Positions 16,630 to 25,038 are shown, counted from the stretch's first letter. The stretch is DNA of 38,691 bases from Gemmatimonadota bacterium (GCA_009692185.1 SHZT01000017.1:1-38691); one strand, 5' to 3'. The notes: generated by a model not told the origin, from the sequence alone. Made by a program: numbers and translations.

Positions 16630-17294
16630 CGGGCGCCCGCCACCGCGTAGGTGAAGAGATTGACGCCCATCTTCAGCGCCGTCTGGTGTTTCTCGACACC
16701 GTCACCGTGCACCTCGAGATCCTCCCAGCCGTCGCCGAGGTCGGTCTGGTACGTGTAGTAAACCACCAGTCGCCCGTTGAGGAAAATGCCCAGCCCCTGC
16801 GCCGGCTTGCCGTCGTGTTCGTGAATCTTGGGCACGCCGCGCGGAAAATCGTAGACGATGTGATAGACCGGGTGATCGAGCGGCACGTCCACCAGCGGCC
16901 GGTCCGGGAAGACCCGGGCCATTTCCTTCCGGAACGACTCGTCCAGGCCATAGTTGTCGTCGGCGTGCAGGAATCCGCCGTTTTCGATGTACCGCCGGAG
17001 CGTCACCACGTCGGCATCGCTGAAATGCACGTTGCCGTGACCCGTCATATAGATGTAAGGAACATCCCACAGGTCGCGCCCCGACAGGGTCACGACCCGC
17101 TCCCGCTGGTCCACGGCGAACGTGGTGTTCTGCCGGATGTACTTGAGGAGATTGGGCAGGCTGGACGGGTTGCCGTACCAGTCACCCCCGCCCTCGTATT
17201 GCAGGCGGCCGATCGTCAGCGATGCCTCGGGCCGCGCCCCCGATATGGCGAGCGCGGTGACGCCCAGGACCATCACGCGTTTCAGGAGTCTCAC
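16626..17294 (-). CDS. DUF4159 domain-containing exported protein
   Basis: The 222-residue product has a signal peptide (about residues 1-24) and a DUF4159 domain over the rest: LQYEGGGDWY, PYIYMTGHG, LRRYIENGGFLHADDNYG, a FPDRPL stretch and YHIVYDFPRGVPKIHEHDG. The fold is related to glutamine-amidotransferase-like sandwiches, but the catalytic triad of true GATases is not evident. A role in envelope biogenesis with DUF4175 partners is often assumed and unproven. GTGA overlaps join it to rsmI upstream and DUF4175 downstream. Confidence 0.88.
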   Translation of the reverse strand: MRLLKRVMVLGVTALAISGARPEASLTIGRLQYEGGGDWYGNPSSLPNLLKYIRQNTTFAVDQRERVVTLSGRDLWDVPYIYMTGHGNVHFSDADVVTLRRYIENGGFLHADDNYGLDESFRKEMARVFPDRPLVDVPLDHPVYHIVYDFPRGVPKIHEHDGKPAQGLGIFLNGRLVVYYTYQTDLGDGWEDLEVHGDGVEKHQTALKMGVNLFTYAVAGAR

Positions 17295-18118
17295 AGCGCG
17301 TTCACCATGCGGTACGCCTCGTTGCGCGGAACTCCGAGTTCATCTGCTAACTGAGCCGCCACATCACGCCGGCTCAGGCCCTCTCCCAGTAATGCGCGTG
17401 CCCGCTCCTCGACGTTGACCGGCGGTGCCGCTTCTGCCTCTTCTGCCGCGGAGAGAACAACCGTCACCTCTCCCCGGGGTGGGTGCTCCCGGTAATGCGC
17501 AGCCACCTCCGTGAGGGTCCCGGCTTTCAGCTCTTCGTGAATCTTGGTGAGCTCGCGGGCAACCGCCACCTGACGTTCCGCCTCGCAACGGCCGGCCAGT
17601 TCATCCAGCAGGGCCACCAGCCGGTTCGCCGCTTCGAAGAACACGACAGTGAGCGGGCTCGTCGCGGCCTGCTCCAGCATTCGCCCCCGCTCACCACCGC
17701 GCCGCGGGAGAAACCCCAGAAAAATATAGCGATCCGCGGGCATCCCCGAGATACTCAGGGCCGCCGCCACCGCGGAGGGCCCGGGCACGACCGTCACCAG
17801 GTGTCCCTCGGCCCGCGCCTGGCGGACCAGTTCGGCGCCCGGGTCGCTGACTGTCGGCGTGCCCGCGTCCGTCACCAGGGCTACCGCCTTCCCTTCCTCG
17901 AGCAGGTTCAGCACCTGGCGAAACCGGCCCGGCGGCGAGTGCGCGTGAAAGCTGATCACGCGCGGGTGCGCCCCGGCCGTCATGAGCAGCGTACGGGCGC
18001 GCCGGGTATCCTCGGCGGCCACGACATCGGCCGCCGCGAGGACCGAGATGGCACGTTGGGTCAGGTCGGAAAGATTGCCAAGCGGAGTGGCGACAACGAA
18101 GAGCGTGCCGCCGCTCAC
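17291..18118 (-). CDS. rsmI: 16S rRNA 2'-O-ribose C1402 methyltransferase
   Basis: RsmI uses S-adenosylmethionine to methylate the 2'-OH of C1402 in 16S rRNA, tuning decoding. The 275-residue protein begins GGTLFVVATPLGNLSDLTQRA, and has AAEDTRRARTLL, VALVTDAGTPTVSDPGAELV and VVPGPSAVAAALSISG, all hallmarks of the tetrapyrrole-methylase-fold RsmI family. The start is GTG 18118, overlapping the upstream stop as GTGA; a longer frame to 18259 lies inside that gene and is not homologous. The C-terminal 40 residues form a helical DNA-binding-like tail (LSRRDVAAQLADELGV), common in this family. Confidence 0.95.
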   Translation of the reverse strand: MSGGTLFVVATPLGNLSDLTQRAISVLAAADVVAAEDTRRARTLLMTAGAHPRVISFHAHSPPGRFRQVLNLLEEGKAVALVTDAGTPTVSDPGAELVRQARAEGHLVTVVPGPSAVAAALSISGMPADRYIFLGFLPRRGGERGRMLEQAATSPLTVVFFEAANRLVALLDELAGRCEAERQVAVARELTKIHEELKAGTLTEVAAHYREHPPRGEVTVVLSAAEEAEAAPPVNVEERARALLGEGLSRRDVAAQLADELGVPRNEAYRMVNAL

Positions 18119-19131
18119 CAGCGAACGGTCCACGGCAGGCGGGTGAAGAACCCCGACTTCTGCAGCATGAACCGCTGCTCCTTGGTGGCGTCCTTGAGGA
18201 CCGTGGCGGCGATGCCCGGCGATATGATTTCGAGCTGTTCCAGCACCTTGGACGTCCATGCGGCCAGCGCGTTGGTGAGCTGGTCCGCGGTCGTGACCAG
18301 CTGGCCCGGTTCGCGGTCCAGCGGCGTGCCCAGCACTGGCAGCGGCTCATGCGCGGCGGCCAGCGCATCACGAGTCTTGTAGGCGCGCTTCGTGCCCTCG
18401 CCAGGCAGCTCCTTCTCGGCCGCGTGGGTAATGCGCCAGAACAGGTCGCGGTAGGTCTCAATCATTGCCGGTGACGCCTGCTCCGGAATCTCCGATGCCG
18501 GCGAGAACACCGCGGCAGAGATGTGGGGGCGGGTGCCGTCGGCCGACGACTGAAACAGGCTCTCGACGTACTGCGGCACCGTCATCTCTTCCGTCTTCCC
18601 GCAGTAGTATCCGTTCACGAACTTCCCGTCCTGGAACCGGAAGTAGCTCATCCGCCCATTGGACATGAGCTCGAGCACGCCGCTGAACAACTCGTGGAAC
18701 AGCACCGGGAAAAGTTTCGTCGGCTCCCGCTCGTCCACGAACCGCTTCCTGGCCGGCATGGCGCAGCTCGCGTACATCCAGGCCAGCTGTTCCATGGTCG
18801 CATCGCAGTAGGCCAGCTCACCGCGTTCCATTTCTTCCCGCATGTCCCGCAGGGCCCGCGCGATCGGAATGACCTGGCGCCCGCCCTCGGTAAACGAAAC
18901 CGAGGAGATGACGTCGCCCCGGCGCATCAGGAGGAGAATGACCTGGTCGGGAAGGTAGGCCGCGATGAAGCCGTCAAGGCGGCCGTCGCGGTCGATCTTG
19001 GCGAAGTGGAGCAGGTTGTCGAGGTGGATGAATGCCAACCGGGTCCGCTGGATGTGGACCCGGTTGAACGGAAACGCCATTTCGGTCAGCCGGACCTGCG
19101 TCTGAGGCAAGAGCGCGGTGCTCTGGCGCAT
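18115..19131 (-). CDS. Cytosolic protein of unknown function (trxA-rsmI interval)
   Basis: The 338-residue protein has no signal peptide or TM segment. It begins with a variable tail; the conserved-looking part starts at MAFPFNRVHIQRTRLAFIHL (second Met, codon 18). Visible features are a mixed alpha/beta N-terminal domain (GFIAAYLPDQVILLLMRRGD, then GRQVIPIARALRDMREEMERGELAYC), a middle FPVLFHELFSGVLELMS, and a helical C-terminus. I do not recognise the family. It lies 25 bases after trxA and overlaps rsmI by GTGA, so it is translated with them. Confidence 0.7.
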   Translation of the reverse strand: MRQSTALLPQTQVRLTEMAFPFNRVHIQRTRLAFIHLDNLLHFAKIDRDGRLDGFIAAYLPDQVILLLMRRGDVISSVSFTEGGRQVIPIARALRDMREEMERGELAYCDATMEQLAWMYASCAMPARKRFVDEREPTKLFPVLFHELFSGVLELMSNGRMSYFRFQDGKFVNGYYCGKTEEMTVPQYVESLFQSSADGTRPHISAAVFSPASEIPEQASPAMIETYRDLFWRITHAAEKELPGEGTKRAYKTRDALAAAHEPLPVLGTPLDREPGQLVTTADQLTNALAAWTSKVLEQLEIISPGIAATVLKDATKEQRFMLQKSGFFTRLPWTVRW

Positions 19132-19156
19132 GGTCGTCCTTCACCCCTCCGGTGAT

Positions 19157-19489
19157 CTACTTCAAGTGCCGCTCGATCTTCTCAACAAGATAGGGCTTAG
19201 GCACGGCACCCACCACCGTCTCGACCAGCTGGCCGTTCTTGAAGAGCAGCACACTGGGAATCGACCGTACATTGTAACGCACCGTGGTGCGCTGGTTCGC
19301 GTCCGTGTCCAGCTTGCCCACCTTCACGCGGCCGTCGTATTCCACGGCCAGCTGCTCGATGATGGGCGCAATCATCTGGCACGGGCCACACCACGTGGCC
19401 CAGAAGTCCACCAGTGTCAGGCCGTCGAACTTCTCGACCTCCTGCGACCACACATCATCACTCAGTTGTACCGGATGGTTGCCTGCCAT
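19157..19489 (-). CDS. trxA: Thioredoxin
   Basis: The 110-residue protein is a classical cytosolic thioredoxin, reducing disulfides with electrons from thioredoxin reductase. It has DFWATWCGPCQMIAPI (active-site WCGPC), VGKLDTDANQ, the cis-proline RSIPSVLLFKNGQ and a final Gly-Ala-Val-Pro segment. The start is ATG 19489 after GGGAG; an open frame upstream to 19633 belongs to the divergent gene region. It heads the minus-strand operon. The AT-rich stretch ATTTATGG near 19509-19516 may hold a promoter in either direction. Confidence 0.95.
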   Translation of the reverse strand: MAGNHPVQLSDDVWSQEVEKFDGLTLVDFWATWCGPCQMIAPIIEQLAVEYDGRVKVGKLDTDANQRTTVRYNVRSIPSVLLFKNGQLVETVVGAVPKPYLVEKIERHLK

Positions 19490-19571
19490 GACACTCTCCC
19501 GTTCGTTATTTATGGGGGAGGTCGCGACACCGCGCCGCGACTCCCAGTTCTTCGATCGCATGGAGCCACCC

Positions 19572-19994
19572 GTGACCCCTCGAGCGCCCGAACCGGCCCG
19601 CCCCCGCTCTCCTGAAGTCGCCCATGTCGGCATCGCCGTGACCGACCTCGAGCAGGCCCTGGCCTTCTACCGCGACGTCCTGGGCCTCACGCCACACCCG
19701 CCGGAAACCGTCGACGGGGCGACCATCGTGTCCCTGTCGTTCGGGGACGCCCAGGTCGAGTTGCTCCACCCCCTCACACCCGACAGCCCGGTCGGCAGGT
19801 TCCTTGCCAAACGCGGCCCGGGGATCCATCACCTGTGCTATCGGGTGCCGGACCTGGACCAGGCGCTCGAAACATGCCGGCGCCAGGGGTATCGACTGGT
19901 GGACCAGGCGCCCCGCTTAGGCGCTGGTGGACGGCGCATTGCCTTTCTCCACCCCAGCACAACCGCCGGCATTCTTATTGAACTGACGGAATAG
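19572..19994 (+). CDS. VOC-fold protein, methylmalonyl-CoA epimerase-like
   Basis: The protein has a single VOC module: HVGIAVTDLEQALAFYRDVLGL, VSLSFGDAQVELLHPL, GPGIHHLCYRVPDLDQAL and a closing RIAFLHPSTTAGILIEL. The H-x-GIAV, E-L and HH-CYRV positions match metal ligands and the fold of methylmalonyl-CoA epimerase, which interconverts (S)- and (R)-methylmalonyl-CoA. The best start is GTG 19572, 6 bases after GGAG, giving 140 residues, near the family's 135-150. ATG 19560 and 19512 are alternatives without a clear ribosome site. No mutase gene is nearby, so a glyoxalase-like role remains possible. It is divergent from trxA. Confidence 0.8.
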   Translation: MTPRAPEPARPRSPEVAHVGIAVTDLEQALAFYRDVLGLTPHPPETVDGATIVSLSFGDAQVELLHPLTPDSPVGRFLAKRGPGIHHLCYRVPDLDQALETCRRQGYRLVDQAPRLGAGGRRIAFLHPSTTAGILIELTE

Positions 19995-20025
19995 CTGCTG
20001 CAGACAGGAACGCGGCCGGCTCCGG

Positions 20026-20523
20026 CTAGGTTCCCGAACTCGCGGGCCTGGGCGGCGCGCACGATCGCACCGGGTTCCCGGCCGCGGACAGATCGATGTC
20101 CTTCACCAGCCAGCGGCTTTTATAGCGGACCACCGTGAACGGCACCACCGGCTGACAGCCGTTTCGCGACAGGCGCACATCCAGCACGCGCTGCTCCGCG
20201 CCCATCGCGTCTATGGTGTTCCGCACCTGGAACTCGAACTTGTCATGCACCAGGAATGTCCGGATCACAGAGAGACGCTTGTCCATCTCCTGGTGATCCA
20301 TGGTATTGGACGCCGGGCCCTTGTCGGTGCCCCAGAGCTCGGCCATTCCCTGAAGGCTGTTGGCTTTCACGGCATTGAGAAACGCCCGGACGGCGGCTTG
20401 CGGGTCGACTGCCGCGGGCCCGGCCGCGAGCCTCTGCCGGCCGCCGCATCCTGCAGCCACCAGCGCCGCCAACAGGGCGAATCCGGCCGCGCGAGCCGGT
20501 TGCGCAACGGGGAGTCGTGGCAT
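20026..20523 (-). CDS. Small lipoprotein of unknown function
   Basis: The 165-residue product starts at ATG 20523 and has a clear lipobox ALVAAGC near residue 26. The mature part begins with a Gly/Arg/Ala linker, then DPQAAVRAFLNAVKANSLQGMAELWG, a helix pattern seen in NTF2-like (DUF4878-type) exported domains, followed by beta strands (FEFQVRNTID, RVLDVRLSRNGCQPVVPFTVVRYKSRWLVKDID). The NTF2-like fold is inference. It is divergent from pdxJ, 52 bases apart. Confidence 0.75.
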   Translation of the reverse strand: MPRLPVAQPARAAGFALLAALVAAGCGGRQRLAAGPAAVDPQAAVRAFLNAVKANSLQGMAELWGTDKGPASNTMDHQEMDKRLSVIRTFLVHDKFEFQVRNTIDAMGAEQRVLDVRLSRNGCQPVVPFTVVRYKSRWLVKDIDLSAAGNPVRSCAPPRPASSGT

Positions 20524-20575
20524 GAAGTTCAGTACGTCGAACCTAACACTGCCCCGAATCGCGAAGCAAGCGACC

Positions 20576-21304
20576 ATGCGTCTCTACATCAACGTCGATC
20601 ACGTCGCGACCCTGCGTCAGGCGCGCCGCGCAACCGAGCCGGATCCCGTCGCAGCCGGGCTCGAGTGCGAACGGAACGGCGCCGACGGAGTCACCGTTCA
20701 CCTCCGGGAAGACCGGCGGCACATCCAGGACGCCGACGTCCGCCGCCTCGCCGCCGAGGTAACGACGGTCCTCAACCTGGAACTGGCTACCGCCCGGGCC
20801 ATCGTGGCACTCGCCGTCGAGCTCCGGCCCCACCAGGCCACGTTCGTTCCCGAGCGCCGGGAAGAGATCACTACGGAAGGTGGGCTCGACCTTGCCACCG
20901 AGGCGACCCGCCCGGGCGAGCCGCTCCGGCGCGCCATCGACCAGCTCCAGGAAGCCGGGGTGCGCATCAGCTTGTTCCTCGATCCCGACACGGCCGTGCT
21001 CGACTACGCAGCGCGCCTTAAGGTCGCGGCGGTGGAGCTGCACACCGGCGAGTACTCGAACGCGACGGGCGCCCTCCGGGACAAGGCCCTGGCACGCCTG
21101 CGTCACGCCGCGGCCCACGCAAAGGCCGCCGGGCTGGCCGTGCATGCCGGTCACGGCCTTACGTACGAGAACGTGAAACCGGTCGCGGCCATTCCCGAAA
21201 TCGAGGAGCTGAACATCGGCCACAGCATCGTCAGCCGGGCGGTGTTCGTCGGGCTCGGCCAGGCGGTCCGGGAAATGCGTGCCCGAATCCACGAAGCGCG
21301 TTGA
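20576..21304 (+). CDS. pdxJ: Pyridoxine 5'-phosphate synthase
   Basis: PdxJ condenses 1-deoxy-D-xylulose 5-phosphate with 3-amino-2-oxopropyl phosphate to make pyridoxine 5'-phosphate in the DXP-dependent vitamin B6 route. The 242-residue TIM barrel begins MRLYINVDHVATLRQARR and has GADGVTVHLREDRRHIQDADV, RISLFLDPD, AVELHTGEYSNA, GLAVHAGHGLTYENV and ELNIGHSIVSRAVFVGL, all family hallmarks. The length is typical. The start at 20576 is set by conservation; the frame is open further left. The next gene begins 31 bases on. Confidence 0.97.
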   Translation: MRLYINVDHVATLRQARRATEPDPVAAGLECERNGADGVTVHLREDRRHIQDADVRRLAAEVTTVLNLELATARAIVALAVELRPHQATFVPERREEITTEGGLDLATEATRPGEPLRRAIDQLQEAGVRISLFLDPDTAVLDYAARLKVAAVELHTGEYSNATGALRDKALARLRHAAAHAKAAGLAVHAGHGLTYENVKPVAAIPEIEELNIGHSIVSRAVFVGLGQAVREMRARIHEAR

Positions 21305-21335
21305 CCCGGCAACCAGTGCCGCGTAGCATGTAGCG

Positions 21336-22976
21336 ATGTCCCCACCTCAGGGCATGGCCGAATTCTTCGCGATGGAGGCGAGCGACTATCTCGCGCGCCT
21401 CGACGCGCTCGTTTCGGGTGCTGGCAGCCCCGACGCCGAGGAGTTCGTCCGGTTGGCGCGCTCTCTTCGGGGCTCGGCCCTCATGGCAAACCAGCAGGCC
21501 ATCGCGGCCACCGCCGGTGGCGTGGAAGCACTCGCCCGGGCCCTGAAGGACGGACGCCTCGCCTGGGACGCGGCGAACAAGCAGCTCGGCATTCGCGCCG
21601 TGGACGACCTCAAGATCTTCGTCCGCGCCCTCGGCAAGTGGACGCCCGCAGAAGAAGCCAAGGCGCAGGCCCTGGCCCAGGAGCTGGAGCGGCTGGCGGG
21701 TGGAAAGACACCGGGACGCCCCTCGGCCCGAACACCGGACGCCGGCACCCGGGCGCTGGTGGCCCGCGAGGGCGCCGCCCTCGCCTCCGAACTCGATCGC
21801 ATGTCCGTGGCGCTGGCCCAGAATCCCGGCGCGACTGACCAGGCCGCGAACGCGCTCAAGCTCATGCAGCCGCTCCGCGGGGTGGCCGGCCTCGCGGACC
21901 TCCCGCCCCTGCCGGATATCCTCGAGGGCGTCGAACGGGCGGTCGGCGAGGTTACCCGCCGGCCCGCGTCCGCGATGGCCGCGGCTGCCGTGTTCCACGC
22001 GGCCGCACAGGCCCTTGCGCGCGCCGCGAAGGAAGCGACCAGCGGCCCGGTCGCCGCCGACACCCCAGAGTTGTCCGCCTTCGCCGCAAGCCTGCGTCAG
22101 CTGATCGAGCCCGGTGGCGCGGTGCCGATCGAGTCGCTCTACTACGAAGACGCCGGCCCCCACGTGGCGCAGGCCGGCACACCGCCGGCCCGTGCCGGCG
22201 CCATTGACCGGGTCGAACTGGTTTCACACGGCGAGCACCTGAAGCAGGTGGCAGACGGACTCCAGCGTGCCACGTCACCCGCCCAGCGGGACCTGAGGGC
22301 CCAGTCGCTCACGACCACGCTGCGATCCCTGCAAGCCGCCGGCGGCGCGCTGGCCGCCTTTGCCGCCGCCGCTCACGACGCGGTGACGCGTGCTGCCTCG
22401 TTACCCGACCCCTCGGTACTCGTCACCGCATTGCGCGACGCCGGCACGCTGCTCGCCCACGCCACGAGCGCGGAGGACACCGGGCTGGGTGATGCCCTGA
22501 CGCGTATTGCCACAACGCTCAAGACCCGGACGGCCCAGCCGGCGCGCTCCCCCACACGCGCCGTCGCCGCCCCGGCGCCCGCGACGCCACCACCTGCCCC
22601 CACCGCCGCTCCTGCCGCAACTCCTGCCCGCCGATCGGGCGCCGGAGCACCGGTGATGGAGGAAACCGGTGACCTCGCGGGCAGTTTCCTCCGGTACAAC
22701 CGCTATGTGACGACGCTGGGCCCGGGGACGTCCTCGGTCGCCGAGTTGATCGCCGGTCCCCCGGCGTTTCCAGCCATGGCTCCGGCCGCTGGCGCACAAG
22801 CGGCCGTGTCGCTCGCCGACTTGAGTTACTCTGGCCCCGCGGCGCTGGAACGGGCCATGGCCCTGCAGGCGGACATCCGCGCCGCCATGCGGCCCGGCGG
22901 TAACACGGCCAAACTCCCCGATCTCGTCGAGGAAGTCTTCGATCTCGTCAAACTCGGAATCCAGCGCGGGAGCTGA
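21336..22976 (+). CDS. Hpt-like protein with the phospho-histidine replaced
   Basis: The 546-residue protein is Ala-rich and mostly helical. Residues about 8-70 resemble a histidine phosphotransfer (Hpt) domain: AEFFAMEASDYLARLDALV, then FVRLARSLRGSALMA, where active Hpt domains have a His (LAHSLKGSA) and this has Arg42. Further helical blocks follow, then a Pro/Ala/Thr linker (about 405-435) and a C-terminal helical region (YSGPAALERAMALQADIRAAM..LVEEVFDLVKLG). No kinase, receiver or CheW domain is seen. It cannot relay phosphate in the usual way; a scaffold role is possible. It lies between pdxJ and a membrane protein. Confidence 0.6.
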   Translation: MSPPQGMAEFFAMEASDYLARLDALVSGAGSPDAEEFVRLARSLRGSALMANQQAIAATAGGVEALARALKDGRLAWDAANKQLGIRAVDDLKIFVRALGKWTPAEEAKAQALAQELERLAGGKTPGRPSARTPDAGTRALVAREGAALASELDRMSVALAQNPGATDQAANALKLMQPLRGVAGLADLPPLPDILEGVERAVGEVTRRPASAMAAAAVFHAAAQALARAAKEATSGPVAADTPELSAFAASLRQLIEPGGAVPIESLYYEDAGPHVAQAGTPPARAGAIDRVELVSHGEHLKQVADGLQRATSPAQRDLRAQSLTTTLRSLQAAGGALAAFAAAAHDAVTRAASLPDPSVLVTALRDAGTLLAHATSAEDTGLGDALTRIATTLKTRTAQPARSPTRAVAAPAPATPPPAPTAAPAATPARRSGAGAPVMEETGDLAGSFLRYNRYVTTLGPGTSSVAELIAGPPAFPAMAPAAGAQAAVSLADLSYSGPAALERAMALQADIRAAMRPGGNTAKLPDLVEEVFDLVKLGIQRGS

Positions 22977-23013
22977 GCGCCGCCGGGCCGGCTGGACTGG
23001 CCTCGCCGGCATC

Positions 23014-24006
23014 GTGGTCTCAATTGGCCTGCTGTGGTGGGCACTGCACGACATCCCCCTGGACGAAGTCGTGGGCCATGTCGCGAATGCCCGGCCGCTC
23101 TATTTTTTGGCGGCCGTGCTGGTCGCGACCGCCACATTTCCCCTCCGCACCGCCCGGTGGCGCTACCTGCTCCGGCTCGAAGGGGCGTCGCTCCCTTTCC
23201 TCCCGCTCTGGCACGCCACGGCCATCGGGTTCATGGCCAACAACCTGCTCCCCGCGCGGGCCGGTGAGTTTGCCCGGGCCTTCGCCGCCAGCCGGTTGAC
23301 CGGGGTGAGTTTCGCCGCCGCGCTCGCTTCGGTGGCTGTCGAACGGATCATGGACGGCATCGCCATCGTGGCGCTCATGTTCATTGCAATTGCCGCCGGC
23401 GACTTCTCCCGCTCCACGAAAATCGGCGGCGTATCGATCGTCGGAATGACCTCGGGCGCCGCGGCGTTCTTCGGCCTCGCCCTGGTCACCGCCATCATCG
23501 TGGTCCAGCGGCCGGAACCGGCGCTCCGGTTCGCCCGCGCCATCGTTCGCCGAGTCCTCCCGGCGCGGCTCGGCGAACGGGCCGTCGGCGTGCTCGAGGG
23601 ACTCCTCGCGGGCCTCGACTCCCTGCGCAGTCCCCGCCGGTTCGCCGCCGTCGCCTTGTGGTCCATGGCAGTGTGGCTCACGTACGCCGCGTCATTCACA
23701 CTCTGCTTCGCGGCGTTCGGCATCAACGTGCACTGGACAGCGACCTTCATGCTCCAGGGACTCATCGGGTTCGGCGTAGCTATCCCGTCGTCCCCGGGAT
23801 TCTTCGGGCCGTTCGAGGCCGCGACGCGGGCCGCCCTGGCACTGTACGGCGTCGAACCCGGCAAGGCAGTCTCGTACGCCGTCGCTTATCACATCGGCAC
23901 GTTCATTCCGATTTCCGTCCTCGGCCTCTGGTCCTTGTCCCGCGCCCACCTGCACCTGGCTGACCTGCGCCGAAGCCGAGGGGCCGCCGCCCCGCCCCCG
24001 TCGTGA
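23014..24006 (+). CDS. Flippase-like integral membrane protein (LPG synthase TM / UPF0104 type)
   Basis: The 330-residue protein has about 8 hydrophobic helices and the family signatures TARWRYLLRLEG, ATAIGFMANNLLPARAGEFARA and GFGVAIPSSPGFFGPFEAA, as in the transmembrane domain of lysylphosphatidylglycerol synthases and AglD/YbhN-type proteins. The soluble aminoacyl-transferase domain of MprF is absent, so it is the stand-alone type thought to move lipids or lipid-linked sugars; the substrate is unknown. The only usable start in frame is GTG 23014, inside the first TM helix region. The frame is open upstream but has no standard start there, so the true N-terminus is uncertain. It overlaps ispE by GTGA. 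Confidence 0.8.
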   Translation: MVSIGLLWWALHDIPLDEVVGHVANARPLYFLAAVLVATATFPLRTARWRYLLRLEGASLPFLPLWHATAIGFMANNLLPARAGEFARAFAASRLTGVSFAAALASVAVERIMDGIAIVALMFIAIAAGDFSRSTKIGGVSIVGMTSGAAAFFGLALVTAIIVVQRPEPALRFARAIVRRVLPARLGERAVGVLEGLLAGLDSLRSPRRFAAVALWSMAVWLTYAASFTLCFAAFGINVHWTATFMLQGLIGFGVAIPSSPGFFGPFEAATRAALALYGVEPGKAVSYAVAYHIGTFIPISVLGLWSLSRAHLHLADLRRSRGAAAPPPS

Positions 24007-24896
24007 CCGCGTCCGCGACGCCGGAAACCGTCACACTCCGAGCGCACGCGAAACTGAACCTGTTCCTGCGCGTGCTGGCGAGGGAGGCTTCGGGGTTCCA
24101 CGGACTGGAAACCGCCTTTTCCCTTGTCGAGCTGAGCGACGAGCTGAGCGTCAGGCGGATCGCGCGCGGAGTAGAACTGACGGTCGAAGGCGTGGACACC
24201 GGCCCGCCCAACGACAACCTGGCGGTACGCGCCGCCCATCTCGTCCTGGATGCCACCGGAAACCGGTTCGGCGTCCGGATGCACCTCCGGAAGAACATTC
24301 CCGTACGCGCCGGGCTCGGTGGCGGCTCAAGCGACGGGGCTGCCGCACTCTGGGCAGTAAATACGCTGGCCGGCAACGCCGTGCCCGGGCACGAAATCCT
24401 TCAGTTCGCGTCCCGCCTGGGGAGCGATGTCCCCTTCTTCGCGGCACGCGTTCCTTTCGCGCTTGCATGGGGCCACGGCGAGCGCCTGTTCCGGCTCCCC
24501 CCCCCGCCCCCGGCCCCCGTCCTCCTGGTCGTCCCGGACTTCGGCGTGTCCACGGCGGAGGCCTACGGCCAGCTGGATGCCGCGCGCGCAGCCGATCCGG
24601 CGCGCGGAGCTGTCGTCCTTGACCCCACCGCCCTCTCGGGCTGGGGGAGCATCGCGCGCCTGGGTGGCAACGACTTTGAGAGCGTGCTCTTCGCCCGGGA
24701 ACCCCGGCTTCGGGCCCTGTTCGAGCGGCTGGCCGAGACTCGGCCCCTCCTGCTTCGGCTGTCGGGCTCTGGCTCGGCGATCGCCGCGGTGTACCGGACT
24801 CCGGACGACCGAAATGCTGCTCAGGATGTACTAGGACAGCCGGATCGCGTCTCGTTTTTTGCGACCGAAACCATGGCGGAGGCCCCCGCTGCGTAG
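24003..24896 (+). CDS. ispE: 4-diphosphocytidyl-2-C-methyl-D-erythritol kinase
   Basis: IspE phosphorylates CDP-methylerythritol in the MEP isoprenoid pathway. The 297-residue GHMP kinase has AHAKLNLFLRVLAREASGFHGLETAF at the N-terminus, the ATP loop PVRAGLGGGSSDGAAALWAVN, SRLGSDVPFFA and a C-terminal LRLSGSGSAIAAVY. The usual GYHxL is here GFHGL. It begins at GTG, overlapping the upstream gene by 4 bases, which suggests co-translation with the flippase-like protein. Length is normal. Confidence 0.95.
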   Translation: MTASATPETVTLRAHAKLNLFLRVLAREASGFHGLETAFSLVELSDELSVRRIARGVELTVEGVDTGPPNDNLAVRAAHLVLDATGNRFGVRMHLRKNIPVRAGLGGGSSDGAAALWAVNTLAGNAVPGHEILQFASRLGSDVPFFAARVPFALAWGHGERLFRLPPPPPAPVLLVVPDFGVSTAEAYGQLDAARAADPARGAVVLDPTALSGWGSIARLGGNDFESVLFAREPRLRALFERLAETRPLLLRLSGSGSAIAAVYRTPDDRNAAQDVLGQPDRVSFFATETMAEAPAA

Positions 24897-24898
24897 GC

Positions 24899-24926
24899 TT
24901 GCACAACCTTAGGTTGCCGATAGCTT
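24899..24926 (+). promoter_or_regulatory. Possible promoter with a palindrome in its spacer, upstream of YceI paralogue 2
   Basis: TTGCAC (24899-24904) and TAGCTT (24921-24926) are spaced by 16 bases, a weak sigma-70-like pair. The perfect palindrome CAACCTTAGGTTG (24904-24916) overlaps the -35 and fills most of the spacer, as an operator would. The YceI gene starts 112 bases downstream. The -10 element is poor, so this is tentative. Confidence 0.25.
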
Positions 24927-25038
24927 TATGCATTCATCGGGCAGGCAGAAACGAGGCCCCCCAGCGTCTGGGAAGGCCAACGACGCCGGGTGGCCACGCG
25001 TACGCATGAACGAACCCTAACATTCTTGGAGGAACACC

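Noticed and set aside
13228-16650. Long plus-strand open frames opposite the DUF4175 gene.
   Set aside because: Arg/Pro/His-rich shadow frames caused by high GC on the strand opposite a genuine coiled-coil gene.
19490-19633. An N-terminal extension of thioredoxin to 19633.
   Set aside because: The extension overlaps the divergent VOC gene and is not thioredoxin-like; ATG 19489 has a good GGGAG site.
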